Below, piece after piece: positions 51,185 through 60,539 of a stretch of DNA of 64,000 nucleotides (the stretch's first letter is position 1; every line of letters begins with the position of its first letter). This DNA is from Candidatus Manganitrophus noduliformans (GTDB lineage: Bacteria > Nitrospirota > Nitrospiria > SBBL01 > Manganitrophaceae): positions 434,001 to 498,000 of the forward strand of contig NZ_VTOW01000003.1 of the NCBI RefSeq assembly GCF_012184425.1. The letters are read 5' to 3'. The notes beneath the pieces were generated by a model. It saw only the letters and a program-made list of their open reading frames with translations, was not told the DNA's origin and did not search any database. The translations under genes were made by a program, and so were the position numbers.

Positions 51185-53839
51185 ATGATCGGTGTCGATA
51201 TCAAATCGTTGCTTCGGCGTTTGAACCGTTTCTCCACCCGTTCCCTGGAGGCGGCGGCGGGGCTTTGCGTCTCGCGCAGCCATTATGAAGTCGGCGTTCC
51301 CCATCTGCTGATGCAGATGGCGGAGGACCCGGCGGCCGATATCCAGACGATCTTGAGACGTTTCGGGATCGAGCCTTCCCGGCTTCAGAAAACGCTTCAG
51401 CGGGAGCTGGAGAGCCTTCGCAGCGGCAACGCCGGAAAGCCGGTTTTCTCCCCGACGCTCCTGGAGTGGGTGGAAGAGGCCTGGCTGATCGGATCGATCG
51501 ATTTGGGTTTAAGCGAGATCCGCTCCGGGGCGCTGCTTGCGGCGCTGATCGGAAATCCGAGCCGGTATGGCTTGGACGAGGCGGTCGAGTTATTGGAGGC
51601 GATCCGGCCCGATGAGCTGAAGCGGAAGTTTTCCGAAATCACCGCCGGCTCTTCGGAGCAGGCGGCCGATCGGCCGCAAGAAGGGGGAACCACCGGGGCG
51701 GCGTCGCGTGGAGAAGAGACGGCGCTCGGCCGGTTCACGATCGATTTCACGGCGCGGGCCCGCAGCGAGGAGATCGATCCGGTCTTCGGCCGCGATCGGG
51801 AGATCCGGCAGATGATCGACATCCTGGCGCGGCGACGGAAGAACAACCCGATCGTCGTCGGCGAAGCGGGGGTCGGCAAGACCGCCGTCGTCGAGGGATT
51901 GGCGCTGAAGGTGGTCCAGGGGGACGTCCCCGACATTTTGAAGGGGGTCGATATCCTCGGCCTCGATATGGGGTTGCTCCAGGCGGGCGCCGGGGTGAAG
52001 GGAGAATTCGAGAATCGTCTCAAGTCGGTGATCAACGAGGTGAAGGCGTCGCCGAAGCCGATCGTCCTCTTCATCGATGAAGCGCATACATTGATCGGGG
52101 CCGGCGGGGCGGCGGGGATGAGTGATGCGGCCAACCTGCTGAAGCCGGCGCTGGCGCGCGGCGAGCTGCGGACGATCGCCGCGACCACCTGGTCGGAATA
52201 CAAAAAATATTTTGAGAAAGATGCCGCGCTGGCGCGGCGGTTCCAGCTGGTCAGTCTCGAAGAGCCGTCGGAGGAGGGGGCGGTCGTCATCCTCCGCGGA
52301 TTGCGGGAAAAATACGAAGCGTCGCACAAGATCCCGATCCTCGACGATGCCGTGGTGGCGGCGGCGAAGATGTCGAGCCGGTACATCTCCGGCCGGCAGC
52401 TTCCGGACAAGGCGGTCGATCTTCTCGATACCGCCGCCGCCCGGGTGAAGATCGGGATGACCAACCGGCCGAGCCACCTGGAAGACACCGAGCGGCGGAT
52501 CCAGGTCCTGGAGCGGGAACGGGGGGCCTATCACCGCGACATGGCCGGCGGCGCCGAGATTGACCCGGTGCGGGTGCAAGAGGTGGACGAGGAGATCGCG
52601 GGGCTCCGGGATGAATTGTCCCAGCTGGAGAAACGTTGGAAAGAGGAGAAGGAAGCCGCCGAGTTGGTGAAGTCCCTTCGGGAGAAGTTGTCGGCGGAGA
52701 CGAACGCGTCGGCGCGGGAGCCGCTTCAGAAAGAGCTCAAGGCGGCCAAAGAGGCGCTGGCCAAGATTCAAGGAAACGATCCGCTGATCAAGGTTGAGGT
52801 CGACTCCGACGTCATCGCGAAAGTGATCTCCGACTGGACCGGCATCCCGGTGGGGAAGATGGTCCAGGACGAGGCCCGGTCGGTCCTCGAATTAAACGGG
52901 CGGATGATCAACCGGATCAAGGGACAGGACCACGCGATCGATTCGATCGCCCGGGGAATCCGCGCCGCCAAGGCGGGGCTCGGAAATCCGCGCGCGCCGA
53001 TGGGGGTCTTTCTCCTCGTCGGACCGAGCGGCGTCGGCAAGACCGAAACGGCGCTGGGGCTCGCCGATCTTCTCTTCGGTGGAGAGCGCTTCATGGTGAC
53101 GATCAACATGTCGGAGTTCCAGGAGAAGCACACCGTCTCGCGCCTGATCGGGTCGCCCCCGGGATATGTCGGCTACGGGGAAGGGGGAATTCTCACCGAG
53201 GCGGTCCGCCAGCGTCCTTACTCGGTGGTCCTCCTCGACGAGGTCGAGAAAGCCGATCCCGAAGTGCTCAACCTTTTTTACCAGGTCTTCGATAAGGGGA
53301 TGCTCTCCGACGGCGAGGGACGGGTGATCGACTTCAAGAACACGATCATTCTGTTGACCAGCAACCTCGCCACCGACATCATCATGGAGTCGTGCGCCGA
53401 CGGCAACCGCCCTGCAGTGGACGATCTCAGCGGCGCCATCCGCCCGGTGTTGAGCAAACATTTCAAGCCGGCGCTCCTTGCGCGGATGACCGTTGTTCCT
53501 TATTATCCGATCGACGCGACCGCCATGAAGGGGATCGTCGAGTTGAAGCTCCGCCAGGTCGGCGCGCGGCTGATGGAGAGCCAGCGGATGGTTCTGGAGT
53601 ACGATCCATCGGTAGTGGAGCAGATCGTCCAGCGCTGCACCGAGGTGGAGACCGGCGCGCGGAACGTCGATCACATCCTCCAGGGGACGCTGCTGCCGAA
53701 GATCTCGACCGAGATCCTGGAGCGGATCGGGGGGGGGCCGCTGCCGGACAAGCTGCGGATCACCCTCGATGCGGAAGGGGGTTTCCGGCTTTCGTTCGGT
53801 GAATACCAAAGCGATCAGCCCTTGGCGGCGAACAGTTAG
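51185..53839 (+). CDS. tssH: T6SS sheath-recycling ATPase TssH (ClpV)
   Basis: This 884-residue AAA+ unfoldase disassembles contracted sheaths. An N-terminal Clp_N-like repeat region (~1-150) precedes two ATPase modules with Walker A GEAGVGKTA near 226-234 and GPSGVGKTE near 613-621, Walker B motifs and a ClpB-type middle coiled coil. AAAGGAGA precedes the ATG. It is flanked on both sides by palindromic repeat elements. Confidence 0.97.
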   Translation: MIGVDIKSLLRRLNRFSTRSLEAAAGLCVSRSHYEVGVPHLLMQMAEDPAADIQTILRRFGIEPSRLQKTLQRELESLRSGNAGKPVFSPTLLEWVEEAWLIGSIDLGLSEIRSGALLAALIGNPSRYGLDEAVELLEAIRPDELKRKFSEITAGSSEQAADRPQEGGTTGAASRGEETALGRFTIDFTARARSEEIDPVFGRDREIRQMIDILARRRKNNPIVVGEAGVGKTAVVEGLALKVVQGDVPDILKGVDILGLDMGLLQAGAGVKGEFENRLKSVINEVKASPKPIVLFIDEAHTLIGAGGAAGMSDAANLLKPALARGELRTIAATTWSEYKKYFEKDAALARRFQLVSLEEPSEEGAVVILRGLREKYEASHKIPILDDAVVAAAKMSSRYISGRQLPDKAVDLLDTAAARVKIGMTNRPSHLEDTERRIQVLERERGAYHRDMAGGAEIDPVRVQEVDEEIAGLRDELSQLEKRWKEEKEAAELVKSLREKLSAETNASAREPLQKELKAAKEALAKIQGNDPLIKVEVDSDVIAKVISDWTGIPVGKMVQDEARSVLELNGRMINRIKGQDHAIDSIARGIRAAKAGLGNPRAPMGVFLLVGPSGVGKTETALGLADLLFGGERFMVTINMSEFQEKHTVSRLIGSPPGYVGYGEGGILTEAVRQRPYSVVLLDEVEKADPEVLNLFYQVFDKGMLSDGEGRVIDFKNTIILLTSNLATDIIMESCADGNRPAVDDLSGAIRPVLSKHFKPALLARMTVVPYYPIDATAMKGIVELKLRQVGARLMESQRMVLEYDPSVVEQIVQRCTEVETGARNVDHILQGTLLPKISTEILERIGGGPLPDKLRITLDAEGGFRLSFGEYQSDQPLAANS

Positions 53840-53918
53840 TAGGGGCAGGCGGTGCCTGCCCTGTTCCTAAATCTTGAAAAGATAAAAAATGCGGACGGCC
53901 ACAGGGGGCCGCCCCTAC
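53839..53918. repeat. MITE-like element between tssH and vgrG
   Basis: It begins GTAGGGGC at the last base of the tssH stop and ends GCCCCTAC at 53911-53918. It contains GGGCAGG/CCTGCCC and a second GGACGGCC/GGGCCGCC-like hairpin. Same family as the element at 51061. Confidence 0.7.
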
Positions 53919-53943
53919 CTGCGCATTGCACATGAGGTGAACC

Positions 53944-56097
53944 ATGGCCATCATCCGAGCAAAAAATGAGACCGACTATGCCCTCAAGATCGACGGGCAG
54001 GCAGCCGATCTGCTGAAGGTGGTCCGGTTCTCCGGAACAGAGGCGGTCTCGGAACTGTTTCACTTCAGCGTCGATCTCGCTTCGAAAAACCAAGGGATCG
54101 ACTTTAGCGCCGTTCTAGGGAAGCCGGCGACCTTGACGCTGCGGGGTCCGGGGGGAAAGCGGGTCGTTCACGGGCTGGTCCACTCCTTCGAGCAGACCGG
54201 AAATATCGCCGCGTGGGCCTGTTATCGGGCCGGAATCGTTCCGACCGTCTGGCCCCTCTCGCGTCTTGCCGACTGCCGGATTTTTCAGAATTTGAGCATT
54301 CCGGATATCATCAAGAAGGTCCTCACCGACAGGGGGATCTCCTCCGACCAATTCCGGTTTTCGTTGAAGAAGAGCTACAAGCCGCGCGACTACTGCGTCC
54401 AATACCGCGAGAGCGACCTCTCTTTCATCACCCGGCTGGCGGAGCAGTACGGTCTGTTCTATTTCTTCGAGCATACCGCCGAGAAGGATGTGATGGTCAT
54501 CGGCGACGATTCGGTGGCGCACGTTCCGGTCGAAGGAAAGAAGGCGCTGCTCTATTCCACGGGGGGATCGCCGGAGGAAGAGTCTGTCACCGAATTCCGG
54601 CTGAATCAGGGAATCCGCTCCGGCGCCGTTTCTCTGCGCGACTATGACTTCAAAAAACCGGGGCTCAATCTGGAGCAGAAGGCGAAGGCGGAAGGAGACG
54701 GAAAGCTGGAGGTCTATGATTATCCCGGCGAGTATGTCGCTCCGGATGAGGGGAAAGACCTTGCGAAGGTCCGTCTGGAAGCGTTTCAGGCGACCCGGCA
54801 GGTCGGGTCGGGTCAAAGCGATTGCAGGCGATTTGTGCCGGGCTATCTTTTCGCATTGAACCGCCATCCAAGGTCTTCCTTCAATCAGGATTATCTTCTG
54901 GTTCGGCTCTCCCAAACCGGAAGCCAGCCCCAGGTCCTCGGGGCCGACACCGGCGGAGGGGGCGGAGAACTCGCCTATCAGAACGACTTCGAATGTATCC
55001 CGTCGGGGATTCCCTACCGCCCGCCGCTGACGACCCCGCGTCCTTCGATTCAAAGCGTGCAGACCGCCGTCGTCGTCGGACCGGCGGGAGAGGAGATCTA
55101 CACCGACGCGCACGGAAGGGTGAAGGTCCAGTTCCATTGGGACCGCCAGGGGAAGAAGGATGAGAAGAGCTCCTGCTGGCTTCGCGTGGCGCAAATCTGG
55201 GCCGGACCGGGATGGGGATCGATGTTCATCCCGCGGATCGGGCAGGAGGTGGTCGTCTCTTTCCTCGAAGGCGATCCCGATCAGCCGATCATCATCGGCG
55301 CCGTTTATAACGGGATGAACGTCCCCCCCTATGCCCTTCCGGGGGAGAAGACGAAAAGCGCCATCAAGACGAACAGCTCGCCGGGGGGGGAAGGGTCGAA
55401 CGAGATTCGGTTCGAGGATGCGAAAGGGAGCGAGGAGATCTACCTCCACGGCCAGAAGGATTGGACGATCGGCATCGAGAACGACAAGAACCAGAAGATC
55501 GGCCACGACGAGACGCTGGAGGTCGGGAACGACCGGAGCAAGAAGGTCATCAAGAACGAGACCGAGGATGTCGGCGAGAACAAGTCGATTACGGTCGGGA
55601 AAGACCATAATGAGTCGATCGGCAAGAATGCCGGCGTGAGCGTCGGAGAAAACGCCAGCCTCAGCGTCGGTAAAGATCATACGATCGACGTCGGAAAGAA
55701 CCAAAGCGTGACGATCGGTGAAAACCAAACCCTCTCGGTCGGGAAGAACCTTTCGGAGACGATCGGAGAAGGGGCCAATGTGTCGATCGGAAAAGATCTC
55801 TCGGCTTCCGTGGGAAAGAACCTGAATCTGGATGTGGGGGAGAGCGCGTCGGTCAAAACGGGGAAGAAGGGGACGGTCGACATCGGCGATGCGCTGAGCG
55901 TGGATGTCGCCAAAAAGTTGGATATCCATGCGGGCGACGCGATCAAAATCGTCAGCGACAAGGAGATTGTCCTGACGGCGGGAAGCGCCAGCATCACCCT
56001 CAAGAAGAACGGCGATATCACGATCAAAGGAAACAAGATCAACATCAAAGGGGACGGCGATATCGTGATCAAGGGGTCGAAGGTCCAGCAGAATTAA
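53944..56097 (+). CDS. vgrG: T6SS spike protein VgrG (TssI)
   Basis: This 717-residue trimeric spike has the gp27-like base (~1-370) and gp5 OB-fold (RVKVQFHWDRQGKKDEKSSC, WGSMFIPRIGQEVVVSFLEG, PDQPIIIGAVYN). A long C-terminal repeat region (~500-670) of units such as VGKNQSVTIGENQTLSVG is probably a triangular beta helix. No enzymatic domain follows, so it is a structural VgrG that presents PAAR or adaptor-bound effectors. It begins just after the repeat element. Confidence 0.95.
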   Translation: MAIIRAKNETDYALKIDGQAADLLKVVRFSGTEAVSELFHFSVDLASKNQGIDFSAVLGKPATLTLRGPGGKRVVHGLVHSFEQTGNIAAWACYRAGIVPTVWPLSRLADCRIFQNLSIPDIIKKVLTDRGISSDQFRFSLKKSYKPRDYCVQYRESDLSFITRLAEQYGLFYFFEHTAEKDVMVIGDDSVAHVPVEGKKALLYSTGGSPEEESVTEFRLNQGIRSGAVSLRDYDFKKPGLNLEQKAKAEGDGKLEVYDYPGEYVAPDEGKDLAKVRLEAFQATRQVGSGQSDCRRFVPGYLFALNRHPRSSFNQDYLLVRLSQTGSQPQVLGADTGGGGGELAYQNDFECIPSGIPYRPPLTTPRPSIQSVQTAVVVGPAGEEIYTDAHGRVKVQFHWDRQGKKDEKSSCWLRVAQIWAGPGWGSMFIPRIGQEVVVSFLEGDPDQPIIIGAVYNGMNVPPYALPGEKTKSAIKTNSSPGGEGSNEIRFEDAKGSEEIYLHGQKDWTIGIENDKNQKIGHDETLEVGNDRSKKVIKNETEDVGENKSITVGKDHNESIGKNAGVSVGENASLSVGKDHTIDVGKNQSVTIGENQTLSVGKNLSETIGEGANVSIGKDLSASVGKNLNLDVGESASVKTGKKGTVDIGDALSVDVAKKLDIHAGDAIKIVSDKEIVLTAGSASITLKKNGDITIKGNKINIKGDGDIVIKGSKVQQN

Positions 56098-56115
56098 GAT
56101 TTTGGAGAGCATAGG

Positions 56116-56613
56116 ATGGCGAAACAGGAGTTATACCGAGAGAGCGCGGAGGTGCTGCACAATCAGTACCTTTCCCCGCGCATCGGACGGCTTGCCCCCC
56201 CCGGTCCGGCGGGAGAAGTGCTGGTGGAATACGAGGGGAGCACGAAGGTCGCCCGGTCGGTTTCAGGGATCAGTCGAAGCGAGTTGGCCAAGCCGGAGAA
56301 CCGCGGCCGCGACGTCCTCCTCCTCTTCGAGGTCGGAGATCCGAACCGGCCGATCATCATCGGTTTGATGGAGGACCCCCTCGACCGCCTCGTCTCGATG
56401 GAGGTTGCCCCGAAACCGGCCGACACGCCGAAAGAGGTCGTCGTCGACGGAAAACGGGTGACGATCGAGGCCGAGGAAGAAGTTGTCCTGAAATGCGGCG
56501 CCGGGAGCATCACGCTTCGGAAAGATGGGAAGATCATTATCAAAGGAACGCATCTCCTCTCCCGGTCATCCGGGCCGAACAGAATCAAGGGGGGAAGCGT
56601 CAACATCAACTAA
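56116..56613 (+). CDS. DUF6484-domain protein, T6SS accessory
   Basis: A 165-residue protein. The N-terminal ~90 residues contain the OB-like motif FEVGDPNRPIIIGLMEDPL, echoing the VgrG gp5 region. The remainder is beta-rich (KCGAGSITLRKDGKIIIKG), similar to the VgrG tail. Members of this family occur next to VgrG, DUF2169 and PAAR-like genes. Probably an accessory spike or cargo-loading factor. Confidence 0.75.
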   Translation: MAKQELYRESAEVLHNQYLSPRIGRLAPPGPAGEVLVEYEGSTKVARSVSGISRSELAKPENRGRDVLLLFEVGDPNRPIIIGLMEDPLDRLVSMEVAPKPADTPKEVVVDGKRVTIEAEEEVVLKCGAGSITLRKDGKIIIKGTHLLSRSSGPNRIKGGSVNIN

Positions 56614-56637
56614 ACGTCATCGCTGAGCGACCGATCG

Positions 56638-57663
56638 ATGCTTCAACTCAAAAACACCACGCCATTTCAAGCCGGGATGGCGCTCTTTCCGAATGAACAG
56701 GGAATCGACACCCTCTACATCACACTGAAGGCGACCTTTGAAATCGGGAAGGGGCTGGCCGTCGCGGCCGAGCAGCGGCCGGTGGTGCTGGCCGATGAAT
56801 ATTGGGGAGAGCCCGGCGTATCTAGCCTAAAGTATGCTTCGGAAGCGCACCTGGCCAAACCCGCCACCGATGTCATCTTGGTCGGAGAGGCCTGCGCCCC
56901 CGACCAACGCCCTATCTCGCAAATCGATGTGACGGTCGCCGTCGCCGATCGGAGGAAGACGGTCCGCGTTTTCGGGGACCGGATCTGGGAGGGGGGTCTG
57001 GTGGGCCTTCGAATGACGTCGCCGACGCCGTTCGAGAGGGTGCCGCTGATCTATGAGCGGGCCTTCGGCGGAGTTCACCAGGCGGAAGGGGTTGCATTGT
57101 TCGAGGCCCGCAACCCGGTCGGCTGCGGGTTCGTCGGGAAAAAAAGGAAAAAAGAGATCGAGGGAATGAAGATTCCGAACCTGGAGGACCCGGCCGATCT
57201 GATCGGGAAACCGGGCGATCAACCGCCGCCCGCCGGCTTCGGTTCGATCTCCCCCGCCTGGGAGCCGCGGAAGTCTTTTGTAGGGACCTATGATGAAGCC
57301 TGGCAGAAGAAACGCGCCCCTTTTCTTCCGAATGATTTCAATCCGCGCTTCTTCAACATGGCCCATCCCGACCTGGTTTGCAAAGGTTACCTGAAGGGAG
57401 GGGAGCCGGTCGAGGTGGTCAACGCTTCACCGAACGGTCCTCTCAGATTGAAGCTGCCGACCTGTTGGGTTGAGGCTTCCGTGCAGGTGATGGGAAAGCT
57501 GGAAAAGCCGCCGCTTTATTTAGAGACGGTTTTAATCGAGCCGAGCGCATCGGCCCTCTGCATGACTTGGCGCGCCGCGCTGGTCTGCGGGAAGAAGGCG
57601 ATGAAGGTCGAGCAGGTGGAACTGCTCCTTCAGAGTCTGGATGTAAAAGGAAAGGCCGCCTAA
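56638..57663 (+). CDS. DUF2169-domain T6SS adaptor
   Basis: This 341-residue protein has the DUF2169 pattern TTPFQAGMALFPNEQGIDTL, ALVIRATFEI-like LKATFEIGKG and PLIYERAFGGV. DUF2169 proteins have been described as chaperones/adaptors that load PAAR-linked effectors. It sits immediately upstream of the PAAR-like gene. Confidence 0.88.
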   Translation: MLQLKNTTPFQAGMALFPNEQGIDTLYITLKATFEIGKGLAVAAEQRPVVLADEYWGEPGVSSLKYASEAHLAKPATDVILVGEACAPDQRPISQIDVTVAVADRRKTVRVFGDRIWEGGLVGLRMTSPTPFERVPLIYERAFGGVHQAEGVALFEARNPVGCGFVGKKRKKEIEGMKIPNLEDPADLIGKPGDQPPPAGFGSISPAWEPRKSFVGTYDEAWQKKRAPFLPNDFNPRFFNMAHPDLVCKGYLKGGEPVEVVNASPNGPLRLKLPTCWVEASVQVMGKLEKPPLYLETVLIEPSASALCMTWRAALVCGKKAMKVEQVELLLQSLDVKGKAA

Positions 57664-57680
57664 ATCAAAGGAGGTTCATC

Positions 57681-58061
57681 ATGCCGGGCACCGTTTTCGC
57701 CAATAGCCGCGGGGTTGCTCACAAAGGAAGCGGGGGAATGAGCACCGTTTTTCCCGATGTTTGCAAGACCCCTTCTCCCGCCGGTCCGATCCCGATTCCC
57801 TATCCGAATATCGGGATGGCTTCGAACACCAGCGGCGGTCCCTCGAAGGTCAAAACCGACGGACAGATGCCGATGGTCAAGGGATCGAAATATTCGATGA
57901 CCAGCGGGGACGAAGCCGGATCGGCGGGCGGGGTGATGAGCAGCTCGATCAAGGGAGAAGCGGAGTTCATGATGTATTCGTTCGACGTGAAGTTTGAAGG
58001 GAAAAACGCCTGTCGAATGGGAGATCCGTTGTTCCATAACAAGAAAAATATTATGGGATAG
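57681..58061 (+). CDS. PAAR-like DUF4150 tip protein
   Basis: This 126-residue protein matches DUF4150: PDVCKTPSPAGPIPIPYPNI, followed by SMTSGDEAGSAGGVMSS and a closing Cys (KNACRMGD). It would cap the VgrG spike. ATG 57681 follows AAAGGAGG. It has no C-terminal toxin extension, so effectors must bind non-covalently. Confidence 0.9.
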   Translation: MPGTVFANSRGVAHKGSGGMSTVFPDVCKTPSPAGPIPIPYPNIGMASNTSGGPSKVKTDGQMPMVKGSKYSMTSGDEAGSAGGVMSSSIKGEAEFMMYSFDVKFEGKNACRMGDPLFHNKKNIMG

Positions 58062-59144
58062 ATGAACAATCGGGTGAAGCCACACGTCTCAATTGTCGGG
58101 ATCGGAACCGTCACGTCGGTGGGGTTGAGCGCCGCGCAGACGGCGGCGTCGGTGCGCGCCGGTGTCAGCCGCCTCTCCGAGATCGGGTGGGAGGGAAAAG
58201 ACGGCAATCCTTATCGGGGCGGCTTCCTGAAAGAGGAGCGGTTGCCCGGCTTGCATCGGAAGGTCGTCGATATCACCGCCGACTCGGTCCCCGCGCGGCT
58301 GCTTCAGCTCGCCGGTCCGGCGCTCAAAGAGGCGGCGGAGACCCTTCCGTCGCGGGGTGAATCGATCGGGCTGATCATCGGATTGCGGAGCCTGGAGCCG
58401 CTTCAAGGTCTGGCTCCCGAAACCTTCTTTGAAAACCTGATGCGGCAGTCTCAGGTGCGTTTCGATCCGCGCGCAAGCACGATCGTCGTCGGCGGCCGGG
58501 CGGCGGGGCTTCTGGCCATTCAGGAAGCGGCGCACCGCATCGCCGGTGGGTTCGACCGTCCGCTGATCGCCGGGGGGATCGACAGCTACTACGCGTTCCC
58601 AAGGCTGGTGGATCTCGATTTCGACGGCCGGATTCTCAACGAGGCCAATCTGGATGGTTTCATTCCGGGGGAAGGGGCCGGCTTCGTCGCACTGGCGCCG
58701 GCCTCACGGCGGCCTGAGTCTCGCCCGCTGGGACGCCTCCTCGCCACGGCGAAAGGTTTTGAGCCGGGACATCTCTATTCCGAGGCGCCGATGCAGGCCG
58801 AAGGGATGACGCAGACCTTGGCCGATCTCTTTGAGCAGGTCTCCCCCGAGTGGCTCCCCTGTTATACGGCGTATGTGAACTTGACCGGCGAGCAGCTCGG
58901 CGCCAAGGAATGGTCGATCGCATCGATGCGGAACCGGCCGTTTCTGAGCGAGGCGCTAAATGTGCTCCATCCCGCCGAAGCGTTCGGCGAGGCGGGCGCG
59001 GCGATGGGGCCGATTATGGTCGCGCTGGGATTAAGAGGGTGGATGCGGGCGTATCACGCGGGGCCGCTGCTCGTCGCCTGCTCGGCCGACCATGGGGAGT
59101 GCGCCGCCGTCTATCTTGCGCCGAACCGGAAAGAGGAGGGATAG
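58062..59144 (+). CDS. Ketosynthase-fold protein lacking the catalytic cysteine
   Basis: This 360-residue protein has the beta-ketoacyl-synthase/thiolase fold (VSIVGIGTVTSVGLSA, LIAGGIDSYYAF, GFIPGEGAGFVALA). At the position of the nucleophilic Cys (usual ACxSG) it has GRAAG with Arg146. The two catalytic histidine motifs are also changed (VNLTGEQ, AFGEAGAAMG). So it is unlikely to condense acyl groups. Such proteins recur near DUF2169/PAAR genes. A structural, chaperone or ligand-binding role in effector loading is inferred. It starts right after the PAAR-like stop. Confidence 0.75.
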   Translation: MNNRVKPHVSIVGIGTVTSVGLSAAQTAASVRAGVSRLSEIGWEGKDGNPYRGGFLKEERLPGLHRKVVDITADSVPARLLQLAGPALKEAAETLPSRGESIGLIIGLRSLEPLQGLAPETFFENLMRQSQVRFDPRASTIVVGGRAAGLLAIQEAAHRIAGGFDRPLIAGGIDSYYAFPRLVDLDFDGRILNEANLDGFIPGEGAGFVALAPASRRPESRPLGRLLATAKGFEPGHLYSEAPMQAEGMTQTLADLFEQVSPEWLPCYTAYVNLTGEQLGAKEWSIASMRNRPFLSEALNVLHPAEAFGEAGAAMGPIMVALGLRGWMRAYHAGPLLVACSADHGECAAVYLAPNRKEEG

Positions 59145-59146
59145 CG

Positions 59147-60502
59147 ATGCCCGAGTTGGGTGAAGCGGTCGCCGGGGGGATCGTCAAAGATCCCAAGATA
59201 AAATACATCTTGGCGGCGATCGAGAAAGTCACCTTCGCAAGCGGCATCAACATTTTCGATGTCCAGGCCGGCGGCGCGGAAGTCGCGCTCCCCCCTTCGG
59301 GGACGCCGCACTGGGGGGGAGGGAAGACCTATCCGGCCGTTTACGTCCGCCAAGGGGGAGCGGGCGAGACGAAAGAGCTGAAGGTCAAGGTGAAGTGGAA
59401 CCAGAAGGACTGCGACGGCTCGGCCAAGCTCAAAGGGAGCTCGACCGACGGGAAAATCGTCATTGAGGGCGATTTCAACATCAGCGGGGAGAAGGGCGAC
59501 GCCGAAGTATCGTGCAAGTTCACCAAGAAGCCCGATCTGGTTGCGAACTACGGCAAGGGAGTCGGAATCCAGTGGACCGTGGAGGCGGGGGGCGAAACGG
59601 CGGTCGCTCCCGGCGGCGGACCGCTCCAATTGTTTTTCGTCGACGGCAAGCCGCGCCCGATCGGCTGGAGCTACAAGAAACATTATCTCAGAGTGATCGA
59701 CTGGAGCACCGCCTGGGCCGCGGGGAAGTCGGGCAGCGCCGCCGTCTTCAACGCGCTGTGGGACAAGTTTTCGGACGGCAGCGCGGCCCGTGTGCCGCAT
59801 GCCACCGGTTTTTCGTACTGGAAGACGGGCAGCCCGGTGCAGGACCTAAAGACGTTGATCACGCCGGGGGGGCCCGTGCTGAAAAAGGGGTGGAGCTGCC
59901 GGGCGATTGCGCATCTCTTCATGGAATGTATGGCGCTCCACGGCATGAAGTGCCTGGAGGTCATTCCCGAGACGCCGGGAGGGACCCTTATGTTTCTGGT
60001 CCAGAATTGGGAGATCAAACCCTCGCCGATCCCGAACTGGGAACAATGGCCCGATGTCTACTACGCCGGAAGCTGGGTGCACATTGATAAACCGCCGCTG
60101 AACATCGCCGCATCGACATCTCTTAAAAAGAAAGTCATCGCCTCGGGGCCGGTGGCGCCGGGCGGCGACCCGCCGACCGCGTCAACGAAAGATCTGATCG
60201 AGATCGACTTAAAGAAAAAACCGGGCGTTCCGGCGCAGGGCCAGCCGAAGGCGCCGCTCGGCTTCAGCAATCACTGGATCGTCGAGGCCGGCGGCTCGCT
60301 CTATGATACCTCCTACGGCGCCAAACATGCCAACGACATCATCAAATATGGGCAGAGCGCGGTGGCCGGCTGGATGGTGGGGAGGCTGGAAGACGAATAC
60401 AAAGGCGGGTTTCTCTGGCTGAAGAAAAAGAAATCGAGCGCGTGGCTTTGCCGCGCCCTTGCAAAATATAACCTGGTGAGGAATAACGGCAATCAGAACT
60501 GA
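59147..60502 (+). CDS. Candidate T6SS effector with transglutaminase-like catalytic arrangement
   Basis: This 451-residue protein starts at ATG 59147 after GAGGAGG. The C-terminal half has GWSCRAIAHLFMECMALHG (Cys251 at a helix start), then NHWIVEAGG (His376) and LYDTSYG (Asp387). This order and the Cys/His/Asp residues fit the transglutaminase/papain-like fold. The N-terminal ~200 residues are beta-rich with no recognised domain. No signal peptide. Context (after vgrG, DUF2169, PAAR and KS-fold genes, before a lipoprotein) makes it a strong effector candidate. Target unknown. Confidence 0.7.
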   Translation: MPELGEAVAGGIVKDPKIKYILAAIEKVTFASGINIFDVQAGGAEVALPPSGTPHWGGGKTYPAVYVRQGGAGETKELKVKVKWNQKDCDGSAKLKGSSTDGKIVIEGDFNISGEKGDAEVSCKFTKKPDLVANYGKGVGIQWTVEAGGETAVAPGGGPLQLFFVDGKPRPIGWSYKKHYLRVIDWSTAWAAGKSGSAAVFNALWDKFSDGSAARVPHATGFSYWKTGSPVQDLKTLITPGGPVLKKGWSCRAIAHLFMECMALHGMKCLEVIPETPGGTLMFLVQNWEIKPSPIPNWEQWPDVYYAGSWVHIDKPPLNIAASTSLKKKVIASGPVAPGGDPPTASTKDLIEIDLKKKPGVPAQGQPKAPLGFSNHWIVEAGGSLYDTSYGAKHANDIIKYGQSAVAGWMVGRLEDEYKGGFLWLKKKKSSAWLCRALAKYNLVRNNGNQN

Positions 60503-60539
60503 CCGGATCAGGGAGGCCGCCGCAGCGGCGGGGCACGCG

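Noticed and set aside
55440-55900. Periodic pattern in vgrG as a possible CRISPR or DNA repeat
   Set aside because: The periodicity is in the protein (beta-helix repeats); DNA units differ and there are no identical repeats with spacers.
54115-56112. 665-codon minus-strand open frame opposite vgrG
   Set aside because: The vgrG coding strand has clear family motifs; the antisense frame is a by-product of GC-rich codon use.
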